A stretch of DNA of 64,000 bases, taken from Acidobacteriaceae bacterium. GTDB taxonomy: Bacteria > Acidobacteriota > Terriglobia > Terriglobales > Acidobacteriaceae. Shown here in pieces: positions 52,587-60,453 of the stretch. A program made the translations under genes and the position numbers. The notes below the pieces were generated by a model. The model made no database searches. It saw only the letters and a list, made by a program, of their open reading frames with translations, and had not been told where the DNA came from. Within the stretch, counting starts at the first letter, position 1. Each line of letters begins with the position of its first letter. The DNA lies in the NCBI GenBank assembly GCA_003132405.1, contig PKXQ01000150.1, positions 42,584 to 106,583 of the forward strand, read 5' to 3'.

Positions 52587-52785
52587 GTTGACTGCTCCTC
52601 ACGGTCATGCAATGTGAAAACTAATTATTATCGAGTTCCGTGGGAAGATAAGTCAAGGCGAGCTGGAACCTTGAACCGCGGAGGTCGCAGAGTGCGCAAA
52701 GAAAAATTGCCGATCAAGGGCGAAGGTAGGCTCATCTACGCGCCCACTCCAGATTTGGCTTAGCAAATCTTCGGGCGCTCGGCGG

Positions 52786-53424
52786 TTAAATCTGTTGGCT
52801 GGTAGTTGCTCGGTACCACTCCAGGAAAGCGCGGAAGGCGGCGCCACGATGGCTGTAGCGCGACTTTTCTTGTGCATCTAACTCCGCGAAGGTCTTTCGA
52901 ATTGCAGGGAAGTAGAACAGCGGATCGTATCCGAATCCGTTCGTACCTCGCGGCGCATCGAGGATGAGTCCTTCAGCTGTGCCGCGAAATGTTGCCAAAG
53001 TTTTTCCCTCGCGAGCGGCGGCGAGGACGCAGACGAATCGCGCCGTGCGCTTTTCATACAGAATATTTTTGAGTTCGCGCAGCACGCGCGCGTTGTTGGC
53101 TGCGTCATCGGTATTTTGCGAAGCATTGTTTTGCGAATGACGGGTAGCATAGCGCGCAGAGTAGACTCCCGGCGCTCCATTCAACGCATCAACCTCTAGG
53201 CCGGAATCGTCGGCTAGTACTACTTCTTCGCCCGGCGCTGCAAGACTGTAGGACTCGGCCTTCTTGCGGGCGTTGGCTTCAAAAGTCGCGCCATCTTCAA
53301 CCACCTGCGGCAGGGAGGAAAAGTTTGGGAGGTTGGCGACTTCAATGTTTAAGGGCGCGGCCGCTCCAGCAAAATCGCGAAGCTTACCGGCGTTCGAAGT
53401 AGCCAATAGAATCAGGCGATCCAT
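52786..53424 (-). CDS. rdgB: XTP/dITP diphosphatase (RdgB/HAM1)
   Basis: Cleans the nucleotide pool by splitting xanthosine, inosine and non-standard purine triphosphates to monophosphate and pyrophosphate. 212 residues from ATG 53424: LATSNAGKLRDF, VEDGATFEANARKKAE, LADDSGLEVDALNGAPGVYSARYA, GTNGFGYDPLFYFP and SHRGAAFRAF are all family signatures. The start shares one base with the stop of the membrane protein gene upstream (TGATG). Confidence 0.94.
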   Translation of the reverse strand: MDRLILLATSNAGKLRDFAGAAAPLNIEVANLPNFSSLPQVVEDGATFEANARKKAESYSLAAPGEEVVLADDSGLEVDALNGAPGVYSARYATRHSQNNASQNTDDAANNARVLRELKNILYEKRTARFVCVLAAAREGKTLATFRGTAEGLILDAPRGTNGFGYDPLFYFPAIRKTFAELDAQEKSRYSHRGAAFRAFLEWYRATTSQQI

Positions 53425-55109
53425 CACGCAAATCTTTCTCGCGTGCCCCCGCGCTTGGTCGTGATCCACACAATAACGAAAATGGCTGCGGTGATCAGCG
53501 ACACGATGCCTCCGACAAGCCGGTCAATCGTTCGCCGGAAATAAATTTCCACATCGTTGTCTCCGGCAGCGATTGGAACAACAATTAGACCAGTGACGTC
53601 CGTCTTGAGGATCGCGACGGGTTGGCCATTTAGGACGACATCCCAGGCCGGGTAGCTGTAAAGACGCACGGTTAAATTTTTCGCGGCAGCGGCATGCACA
53701 GTGAAATGCTTTTCTGTTGGCCGCCACGCCATGATCTTAGCCCCAACCGGCGCGCCCGTTTCGTCGCTGACGCGAGGGAGAGTCTTGTTTAACTCGTAGG
53801 CGTCGGCTGCGGCGGGAACGTATTCGTCGGTGCCCTCATAGCCAGTACCGTCGGCCATGGCATCGCTCATCTCGCGAAAATCGGCGGCCTTGTCCCACCA
53901 TGGAGGTTGAAAGTGATGTCCAGCAGCGATCAGTGCGGCCAGCAAAACTGCCGATGCCATCAGGCGCGGCATCCAGCGCTTGGATGCCATTGTGAGGAGT
54001 ATGGCTAGAGCGGCGTTCATGCAGAGAAGCCAGCGGAATGGAAGTTGCATGAAGCGCAGCTTGGGCAAATGTTGCCACACAACATTGCTCACAGAAAGCA
54101 TGAGAATCGCACAGCCGAGGCCCCATGCGGAATGGAGTACCCATGGCGTTCGACAGTTGGTCAGCGTTCGCCCGCGGCGGGAGAATCCGATGGCGAGTAG
54201 TAGAACGCCGATTTCGACAGTCGCAAGACTTGAGACCAGAAAATTGAAGTGATTGTGGTCGACATCGGCGAGCGTGGTGAAGAGGAAATTATCCTGCGGG
54301 CGAACTCCCGGCGACAACACCTGGGTCACGTCAATCCACTTCTGTTCGTAGATAGCCGGGATCAAGTAAAACGAGGCCAAGCCGGCTCCGAGAACGATTG
54401 CGATTCCAATTTGAATCAATCCCCGCCAGTGTATGCTGCGCGACTGTCGTTCCAGTCCCGCGCCGCCAGGTTCGCCAGTCGCGACCAAAAGCAATGCGAG
54501 TCCCGCAGCGGAATAATGAATCATCACTGCGGCGGGCGCATTCGTGAGCCATGCCGCCGCCAATACGAGACTCAACCACAGCGTGGGGTGAACGTGGGTG
54601 TCAGACTTCGGCGAGAAAACTCGCACCAGGCAAAGCACCAGCAGCGGCAACAGGACAGCGGATAGCAACTCGGCGTAGGCGCTTCGCCAGTAGACGATTA
54701 AAAGGTGATAGGGATTCAGCGCATAAAACACGCCAGCAAACAGCGCGTCCCGCGGTGATAGCCACTCACGGCCGAGACGATACATCGCCGCACCAGCGAG
54801 GGTGAGGACAATCCAGCAATACGCGCCCGGCACCATCTTCCAGGGCAGAATGGCGCCGAGCGCTGCGCCCAGCGTCCAGGAAGCGGGCGGGTAAAACAGG
54901 AAGCGCGCTTCGCCATATCCCCAGTGCGCGAGCGCTGCCCAACGTGGATAAATAATGCCGTATTTCCATTGGCCGAGCACTTCCATCCACGAAAAAACAT
55001 GAAACTCGAAGTCGTGGCCGGAGGGACTGCCCCACCAGAGAAATGGAAGGATGACCGCGAAACAAGCGCCTGCAAGCGTCAACGCACGAGAGATCGAATT
55101 TCTGAGCAA
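53424..55109 (-). CDS. Polytopic membrane protein, glycosyltransferase-like
   Basis: A 561-residue protein with about 10-12 hydrophobic helices through residue 420 and a final one near 535-555. The early loop GHDFEFHVFSWMEVLGQWKYGIIYPRWA, with its acidic residues after the first helix, and ALNPYHLLIVYWRSAYAELLS resemble GT-C-type enzymes and the group labelled 6-pyruvoyl-tetrahydropterin-synthase-related membrane proteins. The outer domain (about 420-530) is beta-rich (HFTVHAAAAKNLTVRLYSYPAWDVVLNGQP). The function is unknown. Coupled to rdgB. Confidence 0.7.
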   Translation of the reverse strand: MLRNSISRALTLAGACFAVILPFLWWGSPSGHDFEFHVFSWMEVLGQWKYGIIYPRWAALAHWGYGEARFLFYPPASWTLGAALGAILPWKMVPGAYCWIVLTLAGAAMYRLGREWLSPRDALFAGVFYALNPYHLLIVYWRSAYAELLSAVLLPLLVLCLVRVFSPKSDTHVHPTLWLSLVLAAAWLTNAPAAVMIHYSAAGLALLLVATGEPGGAGLERQSRSIHWRGLIQIGIAIVLGAGLASFYLIPAIYEQKWIDVTQVLSPGVRPQDNFLFTTLADVDHNHFNFLVSSLATVEIGVLLLAIGFSRRGRTLTNCRTPWVLHSAWGLGCAILMLSVSNVVWQHLPKLRFMQLPFRWLLCMNAALAILLTMASKRWMPRLMASAVLLAALIAAGHHFQPPWWDKAADFREMSDAMADGTGYEGTDEYVPAAADAYELNKTLPRVSDETGAPVGAKIMAWRPTEKHFTVHAAAAKNLTVRLYSYPAWDVVLNGQPVAILKTDVTGLIVVPIAAGDNDVEIYFRRTIDRLVGGIVSLITAAIFVIVWITTKRGGTRERFA

Positions 55110-55359
55110 ATGGGAAGCCCTGTATCCTTTAGAGGCAGCGCTCGCCGCGAGACCGTCGCGAGCCTAGTCTCCACGGGAAGGGCAATTCTATTGCATGAGA
55201 AAAAATTCTCGGAAAATTAATCGCGAGGAAACGAAGAGTGGGCAACCAGAGTTAATCTGCGGGCAGGGACGTGAACCCTTTAGTCGGGGAACCGGGGGTG
55301 AATGCCAGAGGCGAGGTGTCGATCCAGTTCCCGGGTTTTAAATAATCAAGGTTAATGCT

Positions 55360-56499
55360 TTATTGGCTGACCGGCGCCGGAGTGCGCTGCTTGTGCAGTT
55401 CGGCGAGAAATTCTTCCTCTTCGAGCTTCGTGCCGGTGCGCAGCAATTCCAACAACGGATCCTCAACGTCGCTTTCCGGACCGCTCGCCTGATTCAGGTC
55501 GTCGGAGTTTGCGACCAGAGAACGCGGCGACGTTTCCAGATGCGGATCGGCGCCGGGCTGGCCGGTCAGAAATGCAATGAAGTCGCCCACACTCTTACGC
55601 TGCTCTTCGGTGCGAGCAGGGAATTCAATTCCCATGCCACGGCCGGGATGCATAACCCGCACCAAACCTTCGGTGTGAATTTCCATCCCCGCTGCTCGCA
55701 GGCAGAGGTCAACCGCTGAGGATTGAGGGAATGGCGATTCCGTCTGCACATAACAACCGCCCAGGCTAAGGTCGGTCAGTTTGCAGGGGCTGACCTCTCC
55801 CGGTTCTTCAGGCAAAGCCTCATGGGACCGTGCGTTGAGCCACTCGCCCATTCTCTCTCGCGTCGTGGCTTCAATGTCGATAAAGCGCAATCCCGTTTGA
55901 CCATTGGCGGTGCTCCACGCAACTTCTGCCGAGCCTTCGATAGCGCCAACGCAGTCGGGCAGTTCAAAAGAGACGTGCACTAGGGTTGTCGATGGCAACG
56001 GCTTCGCAGCCAGCACATCCATGCCACCCATGCTCAGGTCGAGCAGGATGCCCTCGACCGGACTTCCACCTTCAATGTTCAATGAAATTGCCGCCTGAAC
56101 CGCGATCCGCGCGGATTGCCGTCTTTCGCGGCGCAGCAGGGCGGTGGCAGCTCGAAAGGTATTCTGTGCCTGTTCGTAAACCACTGGCTTGGTCAGAATG
56201 AAGTGTGCACCGGCGCCGAGAATGGACCGTATCTTCGAAGCATCAGGTAGCAGCGCAATGGTCACCGGTGGATTGCGGTCAGGACCGGCGAGACCACGGC
56301 AGCCCTCAAGCATTTTCAAGGCCGCTTCTGTATCGTCGAAGTCGACGATTGCGAGATCGAAACGTTCCTCGGCCAGCCGCGAGAGAGCGACGTCGGCCGC
56401 GTTCGATCGATCAACGGCAACGCCATACTGCACCAGGACCTGAATCAACCTTTCCGCCGTCAGGTCATCTTTTGACATCAGGAGTGTCTGCAATATCAT
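55360..56499 (-). CDS. Receiver-like plus double-PilZ protein
   Basis: A 379-residue cytoplasmic protein. Residues about 1-120 resemble a response-regulator receiver (FDLAIVDFDDTEAA, GAHFILTKPV), but the phosphate-accepting pocket looks altered. A first PilZ domain follows, with RRERRQSARIAV and LDLSMGGMDVLA; a second has KLTDLSLGGCYVQT and GMGIEF. PilZ domains usually bind c-di-GMP through RxxxR and (D/N)xSxxG; the first copy has both motifs, while the second lacks an obvious RxxxR. The C-terminal 60 residues are acidic. A link to motility or surface behaviour is plausible. Confidence 0.8.
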   Translation of the reverse strand: MILQTLLMSKDDLTAERLIQVLVQYGVAVDRSNAADVALSRLAEERFDLAIVDFDDTEAALKMLEGCRGLAGPDRNPPVTIALLPDASKIRSILGAGAHFILTKPVVYEQAQNTFRAATALLRRERRQSARIAVQAAISLNIEGGSPVEGILLDLSMGGMDVLAAKPLPSTTLVHVSFELPDCVGAIEGSAEVAWSTANGQTGLRFIDIEATTRERMGEWLNARSHEALPEEPGEVSPCKLTDLSLGGCYVQTESPFPQSSAVDLCLRAAGMEIHTEGLVRVMHPGRGMGIEFPARTEEQRKSVGDFIAFLTGQPGADPHLETSPRSLVANSDDLNQASGPESDVEDPLLELLRTGTKLEEEEFLAELHKQRTPAPVSQ

Positions 56500-56527
56500 G
56501 ACGCCTCGCGCTTCTGCGGTCTGCTTC

Positions 56528-56788
56528 TTACGGCCACCGCGGAGTCACGCTGCGCCCTGGCTTAGCTGCGGCAGGTGTGGATTGAGCGCTGGCTTTAGCC
56601 GCCATCGCGTTAGAGTTCTCGTCCTCGACTTCCGTCAGGACAGCGCTATCGTCTTCGGAGTCGGTTTCCGCGAGCAAGGGCGCGACTTCGCGAAGCTTCT
56701 CGGCTGCCTGCTGCAGCATCTCGATCTGCTTCCCCAGTTGTGCGTACTGCGCCTGCTTGCGGCGCAAAACCTCATGGATATCTTTCAT
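56528..56788 (-). CDS. Small coiled-coil protein
   Basis: An 86-residue protein. MKDIHEVLRRKQAQYAQLGK and the following residues to about 38 form a heptad-like helix, probably a short coiled coil; the rest is acidic then Ala/Ser/Pro-rich and likely disordered. I have seen similar MKDIHEVLR starts in acidobacterial hypothetical proteins. It lies 28 bases upstream of the PilZ gene and may share its transcript. The function is unknown. Confidence 0.6.
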   Translation of the reverse strand: MKDIHEVLRRKQAQYAQLGKQIEMLQQAAEKLREVAPLLAETDSEDDSAVLTEVEDENSNAMAAKASAQSTPAAAKPGRSVTPRWP

Positions 56789-56996
56789 ACTTCCCCCTGC
56801 GGTGACTCTAGGTTTGTACTAACGTAAGGTCAACGCCAAAGCCATTTCTCACCATTACGGCAGTAACCGGGCAGAAGGGAACGACGTTCGGGAGGGATGG
56901 GATGCTACTGGAGGAGGGTTTGATATCGAGACTAGAGGAATACGAGAGCTGGGCGAACGCGACGACGGAGATATTCAAGGGATTAACTTGAAAATC

Positions 56997-57020
56997 AAAA
57001 GCCCCGCCTTGCGACGGGGC
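56997..57020 (-). terminator. Rho-independent terminator after the PEP-CTERM gene
   Basis: On the minus strand GCCCCG, loop TCGCAAGG, CGGGGC, then TTTTGATTTT. It lies 38 bases past the stop codon at 57058. Confidence 0.85.
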
Positions 57021-57057
57021 CATGAGTTGAGCGTTCTGGGCGAACCAAAACTTTAAG

Positions 57058-57699
57058 TTAGCGACCGATCAGTTTGCGACGGAACATTCCAGCGATACCA
57101 ACCAGCCCCGTTCCAAGAAGACCCAAAGTTCCGGGTTCCGGCACGGCCAGCTGCGTGCTGCCCATGTTGATGTGTCCGATGCCCGCGGCCAGTTGGCCCT
57201 TGGAGCTATAGATCTCCTGGGTTGTAGTTCCGTTCACCATGCGACCGTTCCAAAGCGTACCGGAGATGTCGCCACTGAGTGTATAGAACACCTTCCCACC
57301 CTGCTGGCCGGTCATCGTCCAAGTGATCGGGCCGGTGAAGCTGCCAGAGAACAGCGAGCAACCTCCGCCGCAAGACGAGCCGGTTATGTTGCTTGCCCAT
57401 TTGCCTTTGCCGATAACGTCAAAGGATGAGCCTGTCGATGAAAACGTTCCGCCCGTCGCAACGGAGCCACTCAGCAGAACGCCGGTGGTGTAGTTAACGG
57501 TGCCCAGGGACTGTCCCTTGGCAGACATGTAGCTGCCCCATTGAACCAGTTCCGATTGTGTCGAACTGATGGTGCTATAGCCGATTCCCCCAGGTGTGAT
57601 GGAAATCGATCCGAACTCGTTAACGATCGTGATTCCATCCGCCCAAGCGGCCATCGGTAATGCCAATGCCAGTAATGCTAGGACTACCACTCGCCTCAT
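57058..57699 (-). CDS. Exported PEP-CTERM protein
   Basis: A 213-residue protein. A signal peptide (about 1-20, LPMAAWADG) precedes a Gly/Ser/Thr-rich body (GSVATGGTFSSTGSSFDVIG, a CGGGC pair). The C-terminus VPEPGTLGLLGTGLVGIAGM, followed by FRRKLIGR, is a standard PEP-CTERM sorting tail: PEP motif, hydrophobic helix, basic end. In other bacteria exosortase (EpsH) cuts at this tail and links the protein to exopolysaccharide export. No exosortase gene is in the window. GGGAGG precedes the ATG. Confidence 0.88.
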   Translation of the reverse strand: MRRVVVLALLALALPMAAWADGITIVNEFGSISITPGGIGYSTISSTQSELVQWGSYMSAKGQSLGTVNYTTGVLLSGSVATGGTFSSTGSSFDVIGKGKWASNITGSSCGGGCSLFSGSFTGPITWTMTGQQGGKVFYTLSGDISGTLWNGRMVNGTTTQEIYSSKGQLAAGIGHINMGSTQLAVPEPGTLGLLGTGLVGIAGMFRRKLIGR

Positions 57700-57736
57700 G
57701 TTAAATTCCTCCCAATTTCCTTCGTTTCCCCGAATT

Positions 57737-57762
57737 TACCTTAGATTTTCTCCCCTAAGGTA
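57737..57762 (-). promoter_or_regulatory. Hairpin in the leader of the PEP-CTERM gene
   Basis: TACCTTAG and CTAAGGTA form a perfect 8-pair stem around a 10-base loop, about 40 bases before the ATG. It could be an operator or a 5' mRNA structure. Confidence 0.5.
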
Positions 57763-58328
57763 TAGGTCGCCTACATTGTTTGGTGCATTTGTCGTTCCAA
57801 AGCTGCCAATCTAGTTTCATCCTTATTTATCAATAACATAAAGCCATTTATCAGCTCTGCTCTTAGTTTCGGAATGCAAACTGATGCACACTTGGCCACA
57901 ATTCACTTTCCTTGACGCCACCAGTCGTTTCGTCGCGCACTCGAGACACTGACTGCCAAGAATCAACCACTGGGGTTTGGAACCGGCAGGGGAGATCTCG
58001 CGTTAAAAAGAAAACCCTTAACGCTGAAGATCCGTTTCCAGAACCTAGCGCGACGTTGGTAACTAATCGCAAGGTTACCGATGGTAGCACAGGAGCTTCC
58101 TTTGGCAAGTGGCCCTTTCGTGCTATGCGCCATTCCCCAGGAGTGGAGTACCGAACCGCAGACCCTTGTCATATCGTTTGCGACTGAGCAGTTCCGGGGG
58201 AGGGCTGTTCGGGCGTCCCGAAATCTTTAGATCCGGGGCGCTTCTTATTTTTCCGAGATTTTCTTTCCGAATAGAGTTATGCCGGCTGCACAACCCTCCT
58301 AAAAACGGACTTCGATCGCCGTAGGGAA
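57763..58328. other. 566-base region with no recognised gene
   Basis: The stretch between the PEP-CTERM leader and the oxidoreductase stop has lower GC at its left end and only short, unconvincing frames. I see no tRNA, riboswitch or clear promoter consensus in it. It presumably contains the PEP-CTERM promoter. Confidence 0.6.
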
Positions 58329-59345
58329 CTATCTACCAGCGTCGTCGAACATCGACGTTATCTTTTCACTCTTACCCGAGGTCATGCTGTGATAGGCAGC
58401 GTCCAGAATAATCTGGTTTCGCCAGCCTTCCTCGCCCGGGGCTGCAAATTTTTCATCGCATTCCAACGCGGCCGCAAAGCCATCGACCTGACGGGCGTAG
58501 GCCATTTGATTCGAAACGGTCTCTTCGGCGATGCACTGGCCATCTCGCCGCAACTCTAACTTGACCGGCCGCTCGACATTAAGCGCATCGTCGGCCCGGA
58601 TCATGCCCGGTTCCCCGACGATCTCCAGCGGCGTTCGATATTGAGCGCGCGTCGAAACCAGTACCGTGGCGAGCGTGCCGCGCTCAAATTCGAGCGTCAC
58701 CGAGGCCGCCGCCTCCACATCGCCAGATTGTTCGTCAGACCGGCCCAAAGCACTCACCACCCGCGGCTCATCCTGGAGAATGTAGCGCAGAACGTCGATG
58801 CAGTGCACACCTACATCGGCGATTGGGCCGCCGCCGGCAAGCGCACGATTGTAGAGCCATTTGCGAGGATGGCCGGAGCCGGGATAGGAGAATTCTGCCC
58901 GGGCAAAGATCGGACGGCCAATGTCACCCGCCGCAACCCGCGCGCGAAACCGAGCTGTGCTTTCTTCAAAACGAAACACCTGGGCAACGCCGAGCAAAAC
59001 GCCAGCCCGGCGCGCCGCTTCGACCATCTGGCGGCATTCGTCCGCATCCATACCCATGGGTTTTTCGCACAGAACCGGTTTGCCGGCTGCGACCGCAGTA
59101 AGCACATCCTGCAAATGGCATGCATTCGGAGTCGTGACCAGAACCGCGTCAACCTCGGGGCAGCGGCAAAGCTCTTCCGTAGAAGGGAAGACGTGCGGAA
59201 TCGCGAAACGGGCCGCGGCTTCGCGGGCTTTATCAGCGTCGCGCCGCGACAGAGCAACCACCTTGCAGTTCTGAGCGAGGGAGAAACCCGACATCAGTCG
59301 CCGCACGGCGTGCAATCCAAATCCCGCGATGCCAAAACGAATCAT
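58329..59345 (-). CDS. Gfo/Idh/MocA-family oxidoreductase
   Basis: 338 residues. N-terminal Rossmann fold begins IRFGIAGFGLHAVRRLMSG; the family motif EKPMGMDADECRQMVEAA is present, followed by GVAQVFRFEES. The C-terminal domain has GGGPIADVGVHCIDVLRYIL, with the Asp and His expected at the active site. Such enzymes oxidise or reduce sugars and sugar-like compounds with NAD(P); the substrate is unknown. Confidence 0.88.
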   Translation of the reverse strand: MIRFGIAGFGLHAVRRLMSGFSLAQNCKVVALSRRDADKAREAAARFAIPHVFPSTEELCRCPEVDAVLVTTPNACHLQDVLTAVAAGKPVLCEKPMGMDADECRQMVEAARRAGVLLGVAQVFRFEESTARFRARVAAGDIGRPIFARAEFSYPGSGHPRKWLYNRALAGGGPIADVGVHCIDVLRYILQDEPRVVSALGRSDEQSGDVEAAASVTLEFERGTLATVLVSTRAQYRTPLEIVGEPGMIRADDALNVERPVKLELRRDGQCIAEETVSNQMAYARQVDGFAAALECDEKFAAPGEEGWRNQIILDAAYHSMTSGKSEKITSMFDDAGR

Positions 59346-59356
59346 TAAGAGTCAGT

Positions 59357-59440
59357 CCTCAGGTACTAGGTCTTAGGTCTCAGAAAAATCAGCAGCGGCA
59401 TTTCATCTCTTCGTTTTTCCTAAGATCTTAAGACCTGAGG
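59357..59440. repeat. Inverted repeat overlapping the dehydratase stop codon
   Basis: CCTCAGGTACTAGGTCTTAGG (59357-59377) pairs inverted with 59419-59440 with one gap and few mismatches. The right arm includes the last codons and the stop of the dehydratase gene (GLRS-stop). The units CTAGGTC, TTAGGTC, CTCAGGT are 7-base variants. Confidence 0.8.
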
Positions 59441-60408
59441 CCTACGACCTTTTCCCGCCGCAGTTCGGCCAGCAGCGCCGGATCAATATTGCCGCCACTG
59501 ATCACAGCGACGTTGATCTGGGTGGCAGGCAACTCGGAGGCGTGGAAAAGAAAGCCAGCCGGAGCGACAGCCCCGCTCGGCTCAGGGACCGTCTGCCGGT
59601 TGGCGCTTAGCGCGCGCATGGTCTCGCGAATTTCGTCTTCCGTCACACTGACGATGTCATCGACATACGCGCTGATGTGTTCAAAATTGATGGCGCCGAT
59701 GCTCTGGGTGCGCAGCCCGTCGGCCAGCGTCTCGGAAACTTGCTGCGCCGGGAACGATACAATGCGGCCAGCACGCAGGCTGGCTCGAGCATCGGCGGCC
59801 AACGCGGGCTCGGCGCCAATCACTTTAATCTTTGGATTGGTAAGCTTGATGGCCGCCGCAACGCCGCTGATCAACCCGCCTCCGCCGACCGGCACAATCA
59901 CAGTTTCAACATTGGGCAAGTCTTCGAGGATTTCGAGGCCCACGGTTCCTTGGCCAGCGATGATCTTCTCGTCGTTATAAGGGGGCACGATCACATATCC
60001 ATGCGCAGCTGCCAGCGCTTCGGCGCGCAGTCTCCGCTCCTCGCTGCCCGGCCCGACGATGACGATTTCAGCCCCCAGCGCGGCGGTAGCGTCGAGCTTG
60101 TTTTTCGGAGCATTCGATGGCATGACGATGATGGCTCTAACACCCAGCGCCCGCGCCGCGTAGGCCACGCCCTGCGCGTGATTTCCGCTGGAATAAGAAA
60201 TCACTCCGCGCCGCCGCTCGTCTTCATTCAGAGACGCGATCTTGTTGTAGGCGCCGCGTAATTTGAAAGCACCGATGGGCTGCAGGTTTTCGAGCTTAAG
60301 GAAGAGCTTGCGATCGTCCTTCGCGCTTGTCCATTCGAAGAGCGGCGTGCGGACCGCGACGCCGTCAAGCAGAGTCCGGGCTTGCTGGATATCAACTAGG
60401 GTTACGAT
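59428..60408 (-). CDS. Threonine dehydratase-like PLP enzyme with apparent ATC start
   Basis: 326 residues if started at ATC 60408. Fold-type II PLP enzyme of the threonine/serine dehydratase and serine racemase group: PLP-Lys in GAFKLRGAYNK, phosphate and substrate loops YSSGNHAQG and PVGGGGLISG, no ACT domain. No ATG, GTG or TTG lies between the upstream in-frame stop and residue 48. AGGAG lies nine bases before ATC, and IVTLVDIQQARTLLDGVAVRTP then matches the family N-terminus. So either ATC is used or the start codon is lost. It is 45 bases after RNase J. Confidence 0.8.
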   Translation of the reverse strand: MVTLVDIQQARTLLDGVAVRTPLFEWTSAKDDRKLFLKLENLQPIGAFKLRGAYNKIASLNEDERRRGVISYSSGNHAQGVAYAARALGVRAIIVMPSNAPKNKLDATAALGAEIVIVGPGSEERRLRAEALAAAHGYVIVPPYNDEKIIAGQGTVGLEILEDLPNVETVIVPVGGGGLISGVAAAIKLTNPKIKVIGAEPALAADARASLRAGRIVSFPAQQVSETLADGLRTQSIGAINFEHISAYVDDIVSVTEDEIRETMRALSANRQTVPEPSGAVAPAGFLFHASELPATQINVAVISGGNIDPALLAELRREKVVGLRS

Positions 60409-60453
60409 ACCGGCTTTCTCCTCTGCGCCTCGGCCTCTTGGCGGTGAAACTTT

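Noticed and set aside
56808-57023. 71-residue minus-strand frame
   Set aside because: It runs through the terminator hairpin of the PEP-CTERM gene and has no family likeness.
57763-58328. Riboswitch, sigma-54 promoter or small gene upstream of the PEP-CTERM gene
   Set aside because: No conserved riboswitch core; GG/GC spacing for sigma-54 does not fit; short frames lack ribosome binding sites and family likeness.
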